Assembly (NCBI GenBank): GCA_903835185.1 | Contig: CAILLX010000241.1 | Coordinates: forward strand, 1-46,833 | Direction: 5' to 3' | DNA length: 46,833 nt | From: an uncultured bacterium | GTDB lineage: Bacteria; Cyanobacteriota; Vampirovibrionia; Obscuribacterales; Obscuribacteraceae | Shown here: piece by piece, positions 16,928 through 25,352 of the stretch | Layout: each line of letters starts with the position of its first letter | Numbering within the stretch: position 1 is the first letter of the stretch | Translations under genes and position numbers: made by a program | Notes under the pieces: model-generated | The model's input: the letters and a program-made list of their open reading frames with translations, nothing else | Told to the model about the DNA's origin: nothing | Databases searched by the model: none

Positions 16928-18112
16928 TTATTTACGTTTGCCAAAGATGGCCGGCAAGCGGAAGCCACCGCCTTTCTCGCCTGCACCTGCAGTAAGAAGG
17001 AGCTGCTCACCACCGCTGATACGGCGGGCCAGAGAATCCAGCGCCTTGCCGAGCGCTGTGTGCCCTGGAGCTATCTGCCCTTGATTGTTCACCCATTTGG
17101 CTGTCTTTGTATCAGCCGGGATTTCGGCAAACACAGGATAGTTCAAATTAGCCCGACACTCAGAAAGGACATCTTGTGGAAGCCACTCAGACCGGTTAAT
17201 ACAGAGTAAAAGTTTTTCCTGGTTGTAATGCGCCTTAAAAGTGTCAAGGCATTTACGGGCATTCAAGATGGCTGCCCAGTTGTATTCTGTAAGAACTACA
17301 ACATGATCGGCCAGGTCAAGAGTAGCAATTGCCCGCTCGTCAAGCAGGTTCTTAGGCAGGTCTACCACAGTAAACCTGAACTCCTGCTTGGCTGTAAACA
17401 GAATCTCCTGTACCTGCGCCGCATAAATATCGCCTATATCTTCAAGCTCCGGAGGAGCTGCCAGAACACTCAGTTTGTCGTCATACTTAGTCATCAAATT
17501 GCGCAAGTAGGTAGCGTCAAAATTAGTGTGCGAGAAGTCAATTGTGCTTAAGCTGAATGTAGGCTCAAGATTAAGATAGTGCGCCACCATGCCAAACTGG
17601 AGGTCGAGATCGACAATGCATGTCTCGCCATATTTGCCCAGATAACCAGCGAGATTGGTGACAATGGTTGTTGCACCAATCCCGCCAGTTGGACTGAACA
17701 CAGCGATACATTTTCCAGAAGCAGTGGACGTTGATTCGGACTGGTGCTTGAGCTGGATGCTCTGTACGGCGGCAGGTAAATCTGTACGCCAGCGCTCGGC
17801 ATCCAGGAAGTCTGAGGCGCCAAGTCGATAGGCAGTGCGGATCAACTCAGGATCCGGCACTTCATAACTGACGAAGAAGTAGAGTTGCGGGAAAGTTTCC
17901 CGCAACTCTGCTAACAACGACAGTCCCCGAACTGGAGCAGGAGAAAGTTCGATCCAGACCAACTTGGGATGTAAGCTGCCGATCTGTTCGCGAGCCATTC
18001 CACCTGATACCGTCCCCACGAGAGCCAGTGTTGGCTGGCTGTGGATGAGATCTTCAATGGTCTGGCGTTTGTCCAAACCAGCGTCACAAACAAGTAGTGT
18101 TGTCAGTTTCAT
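16928..18112 (-). CDS. cpaE: CpaE/TadZ-like pilus localisation protein
   Basis: This 394-residue protein has an atypical receiver-like domain (1-125; DLIHSQPTLALVGTVSGGMA style) and a ParA/MinD-like domain (about 130-375). In the family it localises the pilus to the cell pole and recruits the secretion complex. The deviant Walker A region is TGGIGATT at 142-149; both lysines of the usual KGGxGKT are replaced (Thr142 and Ala147), so ATP hydrolysis is doubtful. The DLDLQFG motif near 172 and DLPKNLLDERA near 263 keep the MinD-like layout. It lies between cpaB and cpaF in the Tad operon. Confidence 0.9.
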   Translation of the reverse strand: MKLTTLLVCDAGLDKRQTIEDLIHSQPTLALVGTVSGGMAREQIGSLHPKLVWIELSPAPVRGLSLLAELRETFPQLYFFVSYEVPDPELIRTAYRLGASDFLDAERWRTDLPAAVQSIQLKHQSESTSTASGKCIAVFSPTGGIGATTIVTNLAGYLGKYGETCIVDLDLQFGMVAHYLNLEPTFSLSTIDFSHTNFDATYLRNLMTKYDDKLSVLAAPPELEDIGDIYAAQVQEILFTAKQEFRFTVVDLPKNLLDERAIATLDLADHVVVLTEYNWAAILNARKCLDTFKAHYNQEKLLLCINRSEWLPQDVLSECRANLNYPVFAEIPADTKTAKWVNNQGQIAPGHTALGKALDSLARRISGGEQLLLTAGAGEKGGGFRLPAIFGKRK

Positions 18113-18182
18113 AACACTCCTAACTCCTGTCCCTTATCTCCTCTAGCCTTGTACCCACGAAAATAAGCAAGATCACACAGCG

Positions 18183-19118
18183 CTATGATTTTGGCACTGA
18201 AATGACTTCTTTCTTACTTCCGGACCATATCTCGATCTCGTGCATCGGAGGCGGCGGTGGTACTGCCGGCACTACTCCTGCGCCGTTTGGCACGCCAGGT
18301 AGTGGCGGCGGAGGCAGATTTGGAGGTGGGGCGATAGCCACAGCCCTGGGATGCTCAAACATCGAAGCTATGTCGACAACAGCAACAGGAGTATGATCCT
18401 TGTCATTTCTCAGTGTGAGGTAGACTCTGGCGGCAGCTGCAACAGCTTTGATTAGCTTGTTGGAGTCGTCCGGAGTAAGAGCTACAGTCACTGAGGTGGC
18501 AGGATTGGCTGCTCCGCCGGCTGTTTTCTGGAAGCTACCACCACAAGCAATCACTTCAACATCAGACAAAATCGGGGCGGCCTTGGTCTGAGGACCGCTG
18601 CCAACTACGCCAACAATATCTACATGACTGCCAGGAGCGACAAATCCAGCCACTCCAGTAGTAGTATCAACACCAAAAGTAACAGCCCTATGTCCTTCCT
18701 TAATTACAGACTCAATACCCACTTGTTGCACAGCAGCTGCATGCTCACTAGTAGTAAAGTCATGTGCGGTCACCAATTGACCGGCTGGAATTCCATACTT
18801 GGCGATACGCCCAATAGCCATTGAGGTGGTCGAGAAAGCGTCCACAGGAGCTTTTCCTGCTTCTACTTCCTTCTCTTCTAACACATCAGCAGATACGGTT
18901 GCCCCTTCTGCAATGTCTTTAGTCGTATAGACTACCTTTGTTTTTTGCTCATACTTGGCTTTGAGCGCCTCTTCCTGTTGTTTTGTCTTCCTTTCTGCCT
19001 CTCCTATGTAGCCGGTTGACCACATAGTCGCAACAATCGCAAGCCCAACAATTATCAAGAGCATGACAACTGGAGGCATGCGCGAAAGGCTCACCATAAG
19101 TGCTCGTAATGGATTCAT
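18183..19118 (-). CDS. cpaB: Flp pilus assembly protein CpaB/RcpC
   Basis: This 311-residue protein has an N-terminal membrane helix (about 16-34) and then an SAF domain (about 55-125) with the phrase YTTKDIAEGATVSADVLEE. The RcpC/CpaB core follows (VTFGVDTTTGVAGFVAPGSHVDIVG). CpaB lies in the periplasm and is thought to help the secretin or the outer-membrane part of the Tad apparatus. The C-terminal tail is proline-rich (PPPNLPPPPLPGVPNG). It is the first assembly gene after flp, 268 bases downstream. Confidence 0.93.
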   Translation of the reverse strand: MNPLRALMVSLSRMPPVVMLLIIVGLAIVATMWSTGYIGEAERKTKQQEEALKAKYEQKTKVVYTTKDIAEGATVSADVLEEKEVEAGKAPVDAFSTTSMAIGRIAKYGIPAGQLVTAHDFTTSEHAAAVQQVGIESVIKEGHRAVTFGVDTTTGVAGFVAPGSHVDIVGVVGSGPQTKAAPILSDVEVIACGGSFQKTAGGAANPATSVTVALTPDDSNKLIKAVAAAARVYLTLRNDKDHTPVAVVDIASMFEHPRAVAIAPPPNLPPPPLPGVPNGAGVVPAVPPPPPMHEIEIWSGSKKEVISVPKS

Positions 19119-19285
19119 TACAGTTTCCCCTTCTAGAAGAGAAAGATTAACCAGATACTATTAACGCACATTGGAACAAGTTGGACAATGCCTGCACTTG
19201 CCACAGCCAGAAGTTGGCTGAGTCAGACAAGCTTACTTAGTGACAATCAGCTCTTGGCAAGCAGATCGAAGCTGTGTCCCAAATT

Positions 19286-19317
19286 GAGGAGGAAGGCTCT
19301 CGCGAACCATCCTCCTC
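19286..19317 (-). terminator. Hairpin between flp and cpaB
   Basis: GAGGAGGA (19286-19293) pairs with TCCTCCTC (19310-19317), with two further G-C pairs after one mismatch. It has no strong T-run. It lies 70 bases past the flp stop and may act as a partial terminator, giving more pilin than assembly protein; this role is inferred from position. Confidence 0.4.
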
Positions 19318-19386
19318 TCATTACTTATTCTCTTTCTTATTAAGCAACGTAGATCGTGGCTAAAAACCAGCGCTTGCGCGCTTTTA

Positions 19387-19599
19387 CTAGCTGGGGGTGT
19401 AGGTAGCCAGCTGATTCAACTGCGACGCAACTGCAGAAAATGCCAGTGAAATAGACGAAGCCAATGACCCCTTTACTGTTGCAAATACAAGACCTACTAA
19501 AACTGCTACGAAGGCAAGGACAGCCCCATACTCTGTAATACCTTGCCCTGACTCATCCGTCATAAAGAAATTGACCCAGCGACTCATCTTTTCCAACAT
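19387..19599 (-). CDS. flp: Flp family type IVb pilin
   Basis: This 70-residue pilin precursor would be the main subunit of the Tad pilus. A short charged leader (MLEKMSRWVNFFMTDESG) is followed by QGITEYGAVLAFVAVLVGLV. Cleavage after Gly18 would leave Glu at +5 and Tyr at +6, the class hallmark. The ATG at 19597-19599 is chosen because GGAGG lies five bases upstream; the frame extends to a TTG at 19611 overlapping that site. It is the first gene of the Tad cluster, with a long leader region upstream. Confidence 0.93.
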   Translation of the reverse strand: MLEKMSRWVNFFMTDESGQGITEYGAVLAFVAVLVGLVFATVKGSLASSISLAFSAVASQLNQLATYTPS

Positions 19600-19981
19600 A
19601 TAAACCTCCAATACAGCATTGTCAGATCAGGATTCAACAGTATTCCATCGCTTCTGGAAACCTGGTCGGTAACCGGAGCTATTCTATCCGCCTGAAGTTG
19701 CTGTAATAAACAAATGAATAAAATTTAGTAAATGTGGACATAAAAACATTACTGCGAATATCAATTTGTCAACCGCACCTCCTTCGCAACTGCCATCTTT
19801 AAATGCATACCCACACTTACAGACGATATAACACCTATAAACGTTTATTACAGTTAAGGTTGGACGCTTGCAGGGGAAGCGTCCAACCTTGCTTACACCA
19901 TGCTTGATTGCACCGCCGAGCCAGTTTGATTAAGCTAGAATAGCAGTAGACACTAACGCTTCATAATGTGCACAGACATCC
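19600..19981. promoter_or_regulatory. Divergent gap upstream of flp
   Basis: This 380-base AT-rich gap lies between flp (minus) and the toroid gene (plus) and probably holds both promoters. On the minus strand TTGACA occurs at 19772-19767, with TAATGT 15 bases after it, a weak promoter candidate for flp with a leader of over 100 bases. A strong hairpin lies at 19856-19890. Confidence 0.35.
19856..19890. terminator. Perfect 14-bp hairpin
   Basis: AAGGTTGGACGCTT (19856-19869) is perfectly complementary to AAGCGTCCAACCTT (19877-19890) with a 7-base loop. It has no T-run on either side. It stands alone between two divergent genes, so it is not at the end of any called gene; it may be an RNA structure, a regulatory site or a remnant. 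Confidence 0.45.
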
Positions 19982-20908
19982 ATGCCTTCTCAATCAACGA
20001 CAGTCAGTCACCAGCTTGCCACTACCTTCCTTTCAGAACAGATGCAAGACGGCTGGTGGCCGTATCAAAGCGGACAGGGGGCAGCCACTGAGCCCACTGC
20101 CTGGTGTGCTCTTGCCCTTGTCAACAATGAGTCGGCCCGGAAGGCTGCTGCCCGTTTTTTGCAGAAATCGCAAAATAAAGATGGTGGTTGGTCGACAACC
20201 CCGGGAGCAGGACCATCTGATTGGACATCAAGCCTGGCGCTGCTAACTCTGAATCAAATTGCTCCCGATCTTGAATCTTGCATAGGACAAGCAGTGTCCT
20301 ACCTGCTCAATCACCGCAGCGAACTTTTTGATCCGTTAACCGTGCCGTCAATCTTTCTTTTGTGGGTACTGTGCCAGAAACATTTAATGCGTGGCTGGCC
20401 CTGGAATGCTGGTTCGTTTCACTTTGTGGAACCTACAAGCTATGCAATGATAGCGCTACGCCAGAGCTGGCGATGCCGCCAGAAGGAGATTAGCTCTGCA
20501 CTAGCCTGCGCCGAGGACCTTCTGTTTTATAACGCCTGTGCAGGCGGCGGCTGGAATTCTGGCAATCGCAAGATACTTGACTGGCTGGTCCCACCTTATC
20601 CAATAACTACAGCACAAGCTCTCATCGCCCTGCAACATTTACCCGAGGCTCCGGCAGTACAATCTGGACTGGCATATCTAACGAAAGTGTCTCAAGAAGA
20701 AAACACAGTTTTGTCGTTATCCTGGGCAATACTGGCTATAGACGCTCTCGGACAAGGGATATCACAACAGTTGACAGCACTGTTGGCTCACCAGGAGGAG
20801 AATGGCAGTTTTGGCACTCCTTTCAAAACTGGACTGGCAGCATGCGCTCTGGCAGCAGCCAACGGCGCTAATCCTGTTAAATCTGGCATCCCGGAGATCT
20901 TCCCATGA
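19982..20908 (+). CDS. Squalene-cyclase-like alpha-alpha toroid protein
   Basis: This 308-residue protein is built from prenyltransferase/squalene-oxidase repeats (PF00432/PF13243 type). QW-like motifs are visible: EQMQDGWWPYQSG at about 19-31, QNKDGGWSTTPG at about 65-76 and HQEENGSFG near the end. There is no signal peptide and no DXDD or similar cyclase acid motif, so cyclase activity is not shown; it may bind a prenyl or hydrophobic ligand. The stop overlaps the start of the DUF362 gene in an ATGA (20905-20908), which implies translational coupling and a joint task. Confidence 0.8.
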   Translation: MPSQSTTVSHQLATTFLSEQMQDGWWPYQSGQGAATEPTAWCALALVNNESARKAAARFLQKSQNKDGGWSTTPGAGPSDWTSSLALLTLNQIAPDLESCIGQAVSYLLNHRSELFDPLTVPSIFLLWVLCQKHLMRGWPWNAGSFHFVEPTSYAMIALRQSWRCRQKEISSALACAEDLLFYNACAGGGWNSGNRKILDWLVPPYPITTAQALIALQHLPEAPAVQSGLAYLTKVSQEENTVLSLSWAILAIDALGQGISQQLTALLAHQEENGSFGTPFKTGLAACALAAANGANPVKSGIPEIFP

Positions 20909-21948
20909 CAGATGCCGCCAAACATACACGAAGAGCTTTCTTGCAAGCAGCAGCAACAACAGTGGCACTGGGCGGTTGCGGAGTGCATATGAACGCCCCG
21001 GACAAGACTCCTCTTCATGCTACACCGGCAGCTTGTGCAAAGCGCTATAGCGGGCAATCGACCGTGTCTCTGGTCAGTTGTGAATCTTACGAAGAAGACA
21101 TATTCAAACTTCTCAAAGCCAACTTGGTTGATCTGGGGCTTCCCAGTCTTAAAGGCAAGACAGTCGTGTTGAAGCCAAATATGGTTGAATTCCGTCCTGA
21201 GCGCCCGCTCACAACTGCCGCAGCGTTGCTTACTGCTGCTGCCGAACTGGTCGACTACCTGGGAGCCCGAAAGGTTATCGTAGGCGAAGGACCAGGACAC
21301 TTTAGAGACACAGACTACCTCCTGGATGCCACCGGTATAGGAGCTGCCTGCGCCAAGCTAGGAGTACCATTTGTCGATCTTAATCTGGACGAGCTTGAAA
21401 AAGTGGAAAACTGCGACGGCTTAACAAGGATGAAACATTTCTACCTGCCAAAAACCATCTGCACTGCCGACGCAGTCATCTCTTTGCCCAAGCTGAAAAC
21501 ACACCACTGGGTGGGAATGACCGCCTCGATGAAAAATATGTTTGGAACAGTACCAGGCAGGAAATATGGCTGGCCAAAGAATATTCTTCACTGGCTGGAC
21601 ATCTCATCTGCCATTATCGATCTCGTACATCTTGTGCGCCCTTCATTTGCCATAGTCGATGCAGTTATCTCAATGGAAGGTGACGGACCGATTAACGGCA
21701 TAGCAAAAAAGAGCAATTTCATTGCCATCGGAGCTGATCTTGCTGCAGTGGATGCCACCTGTGCTCGCGCCATGGCAATCAATCCATCCGACCTGCCTTA
21801 TTTGAGGCTTGCCGGTGAAGCTGTAGGCAATATTGACATAGCAGATATCCAACTGCTTGGGACACCGCTTGAAAAATTACGCCGGTGCTTTGCATTACCT
21901 GTCACTTTCAGCTCCCTGTCTCACTCGTCTCAGACTCAATCAATTTAA
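20905..21948 (+). CDS. Tat-exported DUF362 lipoprotein
   Basis: This 347-residue protein starts with a twin-arginine signal, TRRAFLQAAATTVALGGCG; the LGGC box suggests lipidation at Cys25, so it would be exported folded and anchored to a membrane. The rest is DUF362 (PF04015): TVVLKPNMVEF, then VIVGEGPGH, ISLPKLKTHHWVGMTASMKN and AIVDAVISMEGDGP. DUF362 proteins often go with ferredoxin domains or appear beside redox and glycan genes, but their reaction is unknown. No Fe-S cysteines are present here. Coupled translation with the toroid gene upstream suggests the two act together. Confidence 0.88.
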   Translation: MTDAAKHTRRAFLQAAATTVALGGCGVHMNAPDKTPLHATPAACAKRYSGQSTVSLVSCESYEEDIFKLLKANLVDLGLPSLKGKTVVLKPNMVEFRPERPLTTAAALLTAAAELVDYLGARKVIVGEGPGHFRDTDYLLDATGIGAACAKLGVPFVDLNLDELEKVENCDGLTRMKHFYLPKTICTADAVISLPKLKTHHWVGMTASMKNMFGTVPGRKYGWPKNILHWLDISSAIIDLVHLVRPSFAIVDAVISMEGDGPINGIAKKSNFIAIGADLAAVDATCARAMAINPSDLPYLRLAGEAVGNIDIADIQLLGTPLEKLRRCFALPVTFSSLSHSSQTQSI

Positions 21949-21957
21949 GAACCGGGA

Positions 21958-22058
21958 GTGCTAGAATCAGTGCCGTACAGCGTAAGGACGCGACCGCTGG
22001 GCGGCTCGCGAGCCGCCCCTACAAGTTGCCGACCGCTTATGGTGCTAGAATCAGTGCC
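21958..22058. repeat. Direct repeat flanking a 20-bp palindrome
   Basis: GTGCTAGAATCAGTGCC occurs at 21958-21974 and 22042-22058. Between them lies a perfect 20-base palindrome, GGGCGGCTCGCGAGCCGCCC (21999-22018), followed by CTAC. The palindrome plus CTAC resembles the GTAGGGGCG palindromes at 25218-25265, so it belongs to a dispersed repeat family. It fills the gap between the convergent DUF362 and guaA genes and may also end transcription. Confidence 0.75.
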
Positions 22059-22074
22059 TGCTTGCCGAGAGCTC

Positions 22075-23682
22075 TTACTCCCACTCAATAGTAGCCGGCG
22101 GCTTAGAAGTAATGTCATAGACGACACGATTGACTCCCGGCACCTCGTTGACTATGCGGCGCGAGATTGAATCAAGCAGATCGTAAGGCAATCGTGCCCA
22201 GTCAGCTGTCATACCATCTTCAGATGTGACTGCCCGGATGACAATCTGATTTTGATAAGTGCGCTGATCACCCATCACACCAACCGATTTGGTCGGCAGT
22301 AGAACACCAAAGATCTGCCAGACCTGGCGATAAAGTTTGTGGGACTTAATCTCTTCCCTGATTATCCAGTCAGCCTCGCGCAAAGTCCGCAGTCTGTCTT
22401 TTGTCACTTCTCCTAAAACTCTTATAGCCAGCCCCGGGCCAGGAAACGGGTGCCTGACTCTAATCCCTTCAGGGACACCGAGCTCCAGCCCTACTTTACG
22501 TACCTCGTCTTTAAACAGTTTAGAGAACGGCTCAATCAGCTTGAATTGCAAATCTTCAGGCAAGCCCCCCACATTATGATGCGACTTGATCTTCACAGCT
22601 ACCCGCTCGCCTGTCTTAGGATCAACCTGAGTGCCGGCTGATTCAATAACATCTGGATACAATGTGCCCTGCGCAAGAAAATCAAACGGTCCAAGCCTTT
22701 TCGACTCTTCTTCAAAAACGCGAATAAACTCAGCCCCAATAGCTTTGCGCTTCTCTTCCGGATCAACCACTCCTTTGAGCCTTTCTAGAAAACGATCACG
22801 AGCCTTGATGAAGTGAACACTGATATTGAAATCACGTTCGAAAGTCTCAACCAACCACTCAGGCTCATTCTTACGCATAAAGCCCTGATCTATAAACATG
22901 CAGGTGAGCTTATCACCTATGGCCTGATGGAGAAGAAAAGCAAGAGTTGAGCTATCAACTCCGCCAGAAAGAGCGAGAAGAACACGCCTTTCACCAGCCT
23001 GCTCCTTTACCTCTGCTAAAGCAGCACCGATAAATTTATCCATTGTCCAGCTCTGCGTGCATTTGCAAAGATCTACAACAAAGTTGCGTATAATCTCCTG
23101 CCCGCCTACTGTGTGAATCACTTCCGGGTGAAACTGTACCCCGTACCATAGGCGCTCTTCATCGGCAATGGCAGCAACCGGAGTATCCATAGTTCTGCCT
23201 GTAATCTCGAATCCAGGCGGCAACTGAGTGACGCTATCGCCATGACTCATCCAGCTTTCAACAGCCGGATCAAGACCGTCGAAAAGTCGTCCGTGGCGAA
23301 TAATACTCACTGTGGCGCGCCCATACTCTCGCACATCAGAAGGTTCAACAGTTCCACCTAACTGGTGCGCCATCAGTTGCATTCCGTAGCAGACACCAAG
23401 GACAGGCAGCCCCAGTTTCCAGATCTCTTTATCAACTGTGGGAGCGCCATCATCATAGACGCTACTCGGTCCGCCTGACAGTATAATACCGCGTGCATTA
23501 AGTCGCTTCAGTTCAGCAGCCGAAGTGCTGCACGGCAGCAGTTCGGAATAAACATTCACTTCACGAATGCGGCGAGCAATTAGTTGAGAATATTGCGAGC
23601 CAAAGTCTAGAATGGCGATACTGTCAGCAAGTGCATTGTCAGGACGCCTTCTTGATTCCTGGGCAGTTTTTGTCGTAGTCAC
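22075..23682 (-). CDS. guaA: GMP synthase (glutamine-hydrolysing)
   Basis: This 535-residue enzyme converts XMP to GMP using ATP and glutamine, the last step of guanine nucleotide synthesis. The N-terminal glutaminase domain has Cys98 in GVCYGMQ, with His185 and Glu187 in QFHPEV. The ATP-pyrophosphatase loop SGGVDSS is at 239-245. The C-terminal dimerisation domain ends in the typical KPPATIEWE. The first 20 residues are a family-variable extension. The gene stands alone between a repeat block and a GT87-like gene. Confidence 0.98.
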   Translation of the reverse strand: MTTTKTAQESRRRPDNALADSIAILDFGSQYSQLIARRIREVNVYSELLPCSTSAAELKRLNARGIILSGGPSSVYDDGAPTVDKEIWKLGLPVLGVCYGMQLMAHQLGGTVEPSDVREYGRATVSIIRHGRLFDGLDPAVESWMSHGDSVTQLPPGFEITGRTMDTPVAAIADEERLWYGVQFHPEVIHTVGGQEIIRNFVVDLCKCTQSWTMDKFIGAALAEVKEQAGERRVLLALSGGVDSSTLAFLLHQAIGDKLTCMFIDQGFMRKNEPEWLVETFERDFNISVHFIKARDRFLERLKGVVDPEEKRKAIGAEFIRVFEEESKRLGPFDFLAQGTLYPDVIESAGTQVDPKTGERVAVKIKSHHNVGGLPEDLQFKLIEPFSKLFKDEVRKVGLELGVPEGIRVRHPFPGPGLAIRVLGEVTKDRLRTLREADWIIREEIKSHKLYRQVWQIFGVLLPTKSVGVMGDQRTYQNQIVIRAVTSEDGMTADWARLPYDLLDSISRRIVNEVPGVNRVVYDITSKPPATIEWE

Positions 23683-23782
23683 TATATTTACCTGTCCCCT
23701 TGTCTCACCTTGTTTGTAGCAGATTATGCCTGAGTACGCTCACTGTCAATGTCTGCCAAAATCTGCAGCTGCCTCTTGCTCC

Positions 23783-25141
23783 TCAGAAGTTGGCTCCATC
23801 AGTGCCCACAACCGGCACACCCAGAGCAGCTCGCCGGTTGGCAACTGTCAGGCTGACACACTCTAAAACAGCCAGCACATAAAGAAAGGCAAAGAGAGCA
23901 ACAACTGCAGCCGGGCTGACCCAAGAAGAGTGCAGCATTATAAGGGCATAGTAGATATTTACAAACGTCCACACAGCCACAACAGCATGGCGCAAAAGCC
24001 GTGTCGGACTGCTCCAGGTTCGGCAAAAAATTAGCCATCCGGCCAAAACCATTACGCAAAGATCATAAACAAACAGATATGGTGATACAAGCGGCAGCAC
24101 AAGCAGAGCAACAGTTACGCAGAAAGACAGTACATCCCCTTGTCCACCAGGTCCTTCTCTCTTCATCCTGCTTGCTGAACTGCCAGCTATAACGAGGCTA
24201 CCCTGTGAGTTCACGTCCGACTTGATAAGCCTTGACAGACACCAGACTGTTGCACCAGCGACGGTGGCTGCCAGAGCATAGAAAACCGGACGCAGCAACT
24301 GGTGCAGACTGGCAGGCGCTGCGAGCAGGACCAGTCGGGGCAATGACACTACCAGATGAGCCGGGATACCTTGTCTTGGATCGGCATAGACAATGTCGCT
24401 TGTCTTGAGACAGTCAAGCCAGTTGAAAAATAAAGACGGGGAAGTGCAACAAATATTGACTCCGAGCCACAAAACCGTACCAGCCAATAAAGCCAGCAGG
24501 CACTTCGGGCGTCCTGCCAGAGCATAAGCAGCAGCCACCATTGCCGCCACTAATAAGAGCTGTGGCTTAAAGATGAGCAAAGACCACGCCAGCCCAGACA
24601 GATAAGGTCTGCTGCGCTCAAGAAGGCAGTACCCTGCAGCCAACGGCAGCAACCCCAGCACAATACCCACCTGACCAATCCAGATAGTCACAGCTACTGG
24701 CAGAAACAAAATGCTGACTCCGGACAGATGAGCTGCTTTGCTCCTGCGTTCAACCACCAAGTAGGCACATATATAAAGAGCCGCCACAGACAAGATCTGG
24801 AAAAGCACAAGTGCCTGTACAGGACTGAACTTAGCAAAAGCGGCACAAATCACGGCAACTGCCGGTGGATACATATATTCTGCAACAGCACCGCTGGACA
24901 GATTGTGCAAAACAGAGTGAGCGGCCTTGTCAAAAGCGGTGCCAGCAAACGTAGTGGATCCTACAGGCGGATAGAGATCCTGACAGTGTCCAGCTAGCAC
25001 CAACTTACCAGCAACAAAAAAGGTTGTCACAAAATCAGCATTGACAGTCACTGCCGGCAATGCCGCATCAGTATAAGCAACCAGAGCAAGAGCGGTTAGT
25101 ACAAGAAGATTGATCGATAATGATGCTAAACGTCTGATCAC
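23783..25141 (-). CDS. GT87/DUF2029-like polytopic membrane protein A
   Basis: This is a very hydrophobic protein with about ten membrane segments. The first loop holds VNADFVTTFFVAGKLVLAG followed by LYPP, the region where GT87/DUF2029 (PF09594) enzymes have their conserved Asp. LIFKPQLLLVA near the middle matches the family phrase seen in the other copies. Such proteins are thought to be polyprenyl-phosphate-dependent sugar transferases acting on the outer face of the membrane. The open frame extends to a GTG at 25234, but those extra codons are encoded by a MITE-like element, so the GTG at 25139-25141 is preferred; neither has a good ribosome site. Confidence 0.75.
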   Translation of the reverse strand: MIRRLASLSINLLVLTALALVAYTDAALPAVTVNADFVTTFFVAGKLVLAGHCQDLYPPVGSTTFAGTAFDKAAHSVLHNLSSGAVAEYMYPPAVAVICAAFAKFSPVQALVLFQILSVAALYICAYLVVERRSKAAHLSGVSILFLPVAVTIWIGQVGIVLGLLPLAAGYCLLERSRPYLSGLAWSLLIFKPQLLLVAAMVAAAYALAGRPKCLLALLAGTVLWLGVNICCTSPSLFFNWLDCLKTSDIVYADPRQGIPAHLVVSLPRLVLLAAPASLHQLLRPVFYALAATVAGATVWCLSRLIKSDVNSQGSLVIAGSSASRMKREGPGGQGDVLSFCVTVALLVLPLVSPYLFVYDLCVMVLAGWLIFCRTWSSPTRLLRHAVVAVWTFVNIYYALIMLHSSWVSPAAVVALFAFLYVLAVLECVSLTVANRRAALGVPVVGTDGANF

Positions 25142-25164
25142 AAGCTGACTCAGCGGCAGAACAA

Positions 25165-25306
25165 CTATACTAGCAGTGAGATTCCAAATTAACGAGACAG
25201 CGTTGGTCCAATGCTTCGTAGGGGCGCGTTGCACGCGCCCGTGGGCGGATGCAATCCGCCCCTACGGCAATTGTTGCAGAACTTTGGAATCTCACTACTA
25301 GTATAG
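25165..25306. mobile_element. MITE-like element with 24-bp inverted ends, copy 1
   Basis: The ends CTATACTAGCAGTGAGATTCCAAA (25165-25188; shown as CTATACTAGCAGTGAG plus ATTCCAAA) and its reverse complement at 25283-25306 match at 23 of 24 positions. Inside are GACAGCGTTGGTCC and a palindromic GTAGGGGCG block (25218-25265). It codes for no protein. A shorter relative at 36276-36333 shares the ends and the GACAGCG core. It lies across the 5' end of the GT87-like gene. Confidence 0.7.
25218..25265. repeat. Palindromic GTAGGGGCG repeat block
   Basis: GTAGGGGCG (25218-25226) and CGCCCCTAC (25257-25265) pair as an outer stem; inside are GGGCGCG/CGCGCCC and GGGCGGAT/ATCCGCCC. The same style is seen at 21999-22022. 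It appears to be an insertion within the MITE-like element. Confidence 0.65.
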
Positions 25307-25352
25307 CGCCCCTGTCATCATTAATTAGCGCGATACTATCCATCCCAACAGA

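Noticed and set aside
20788-21300. 170-codon minus-strand frame
   Set aside because: Antisense to the toroid and DUF362 genes, both well supported.
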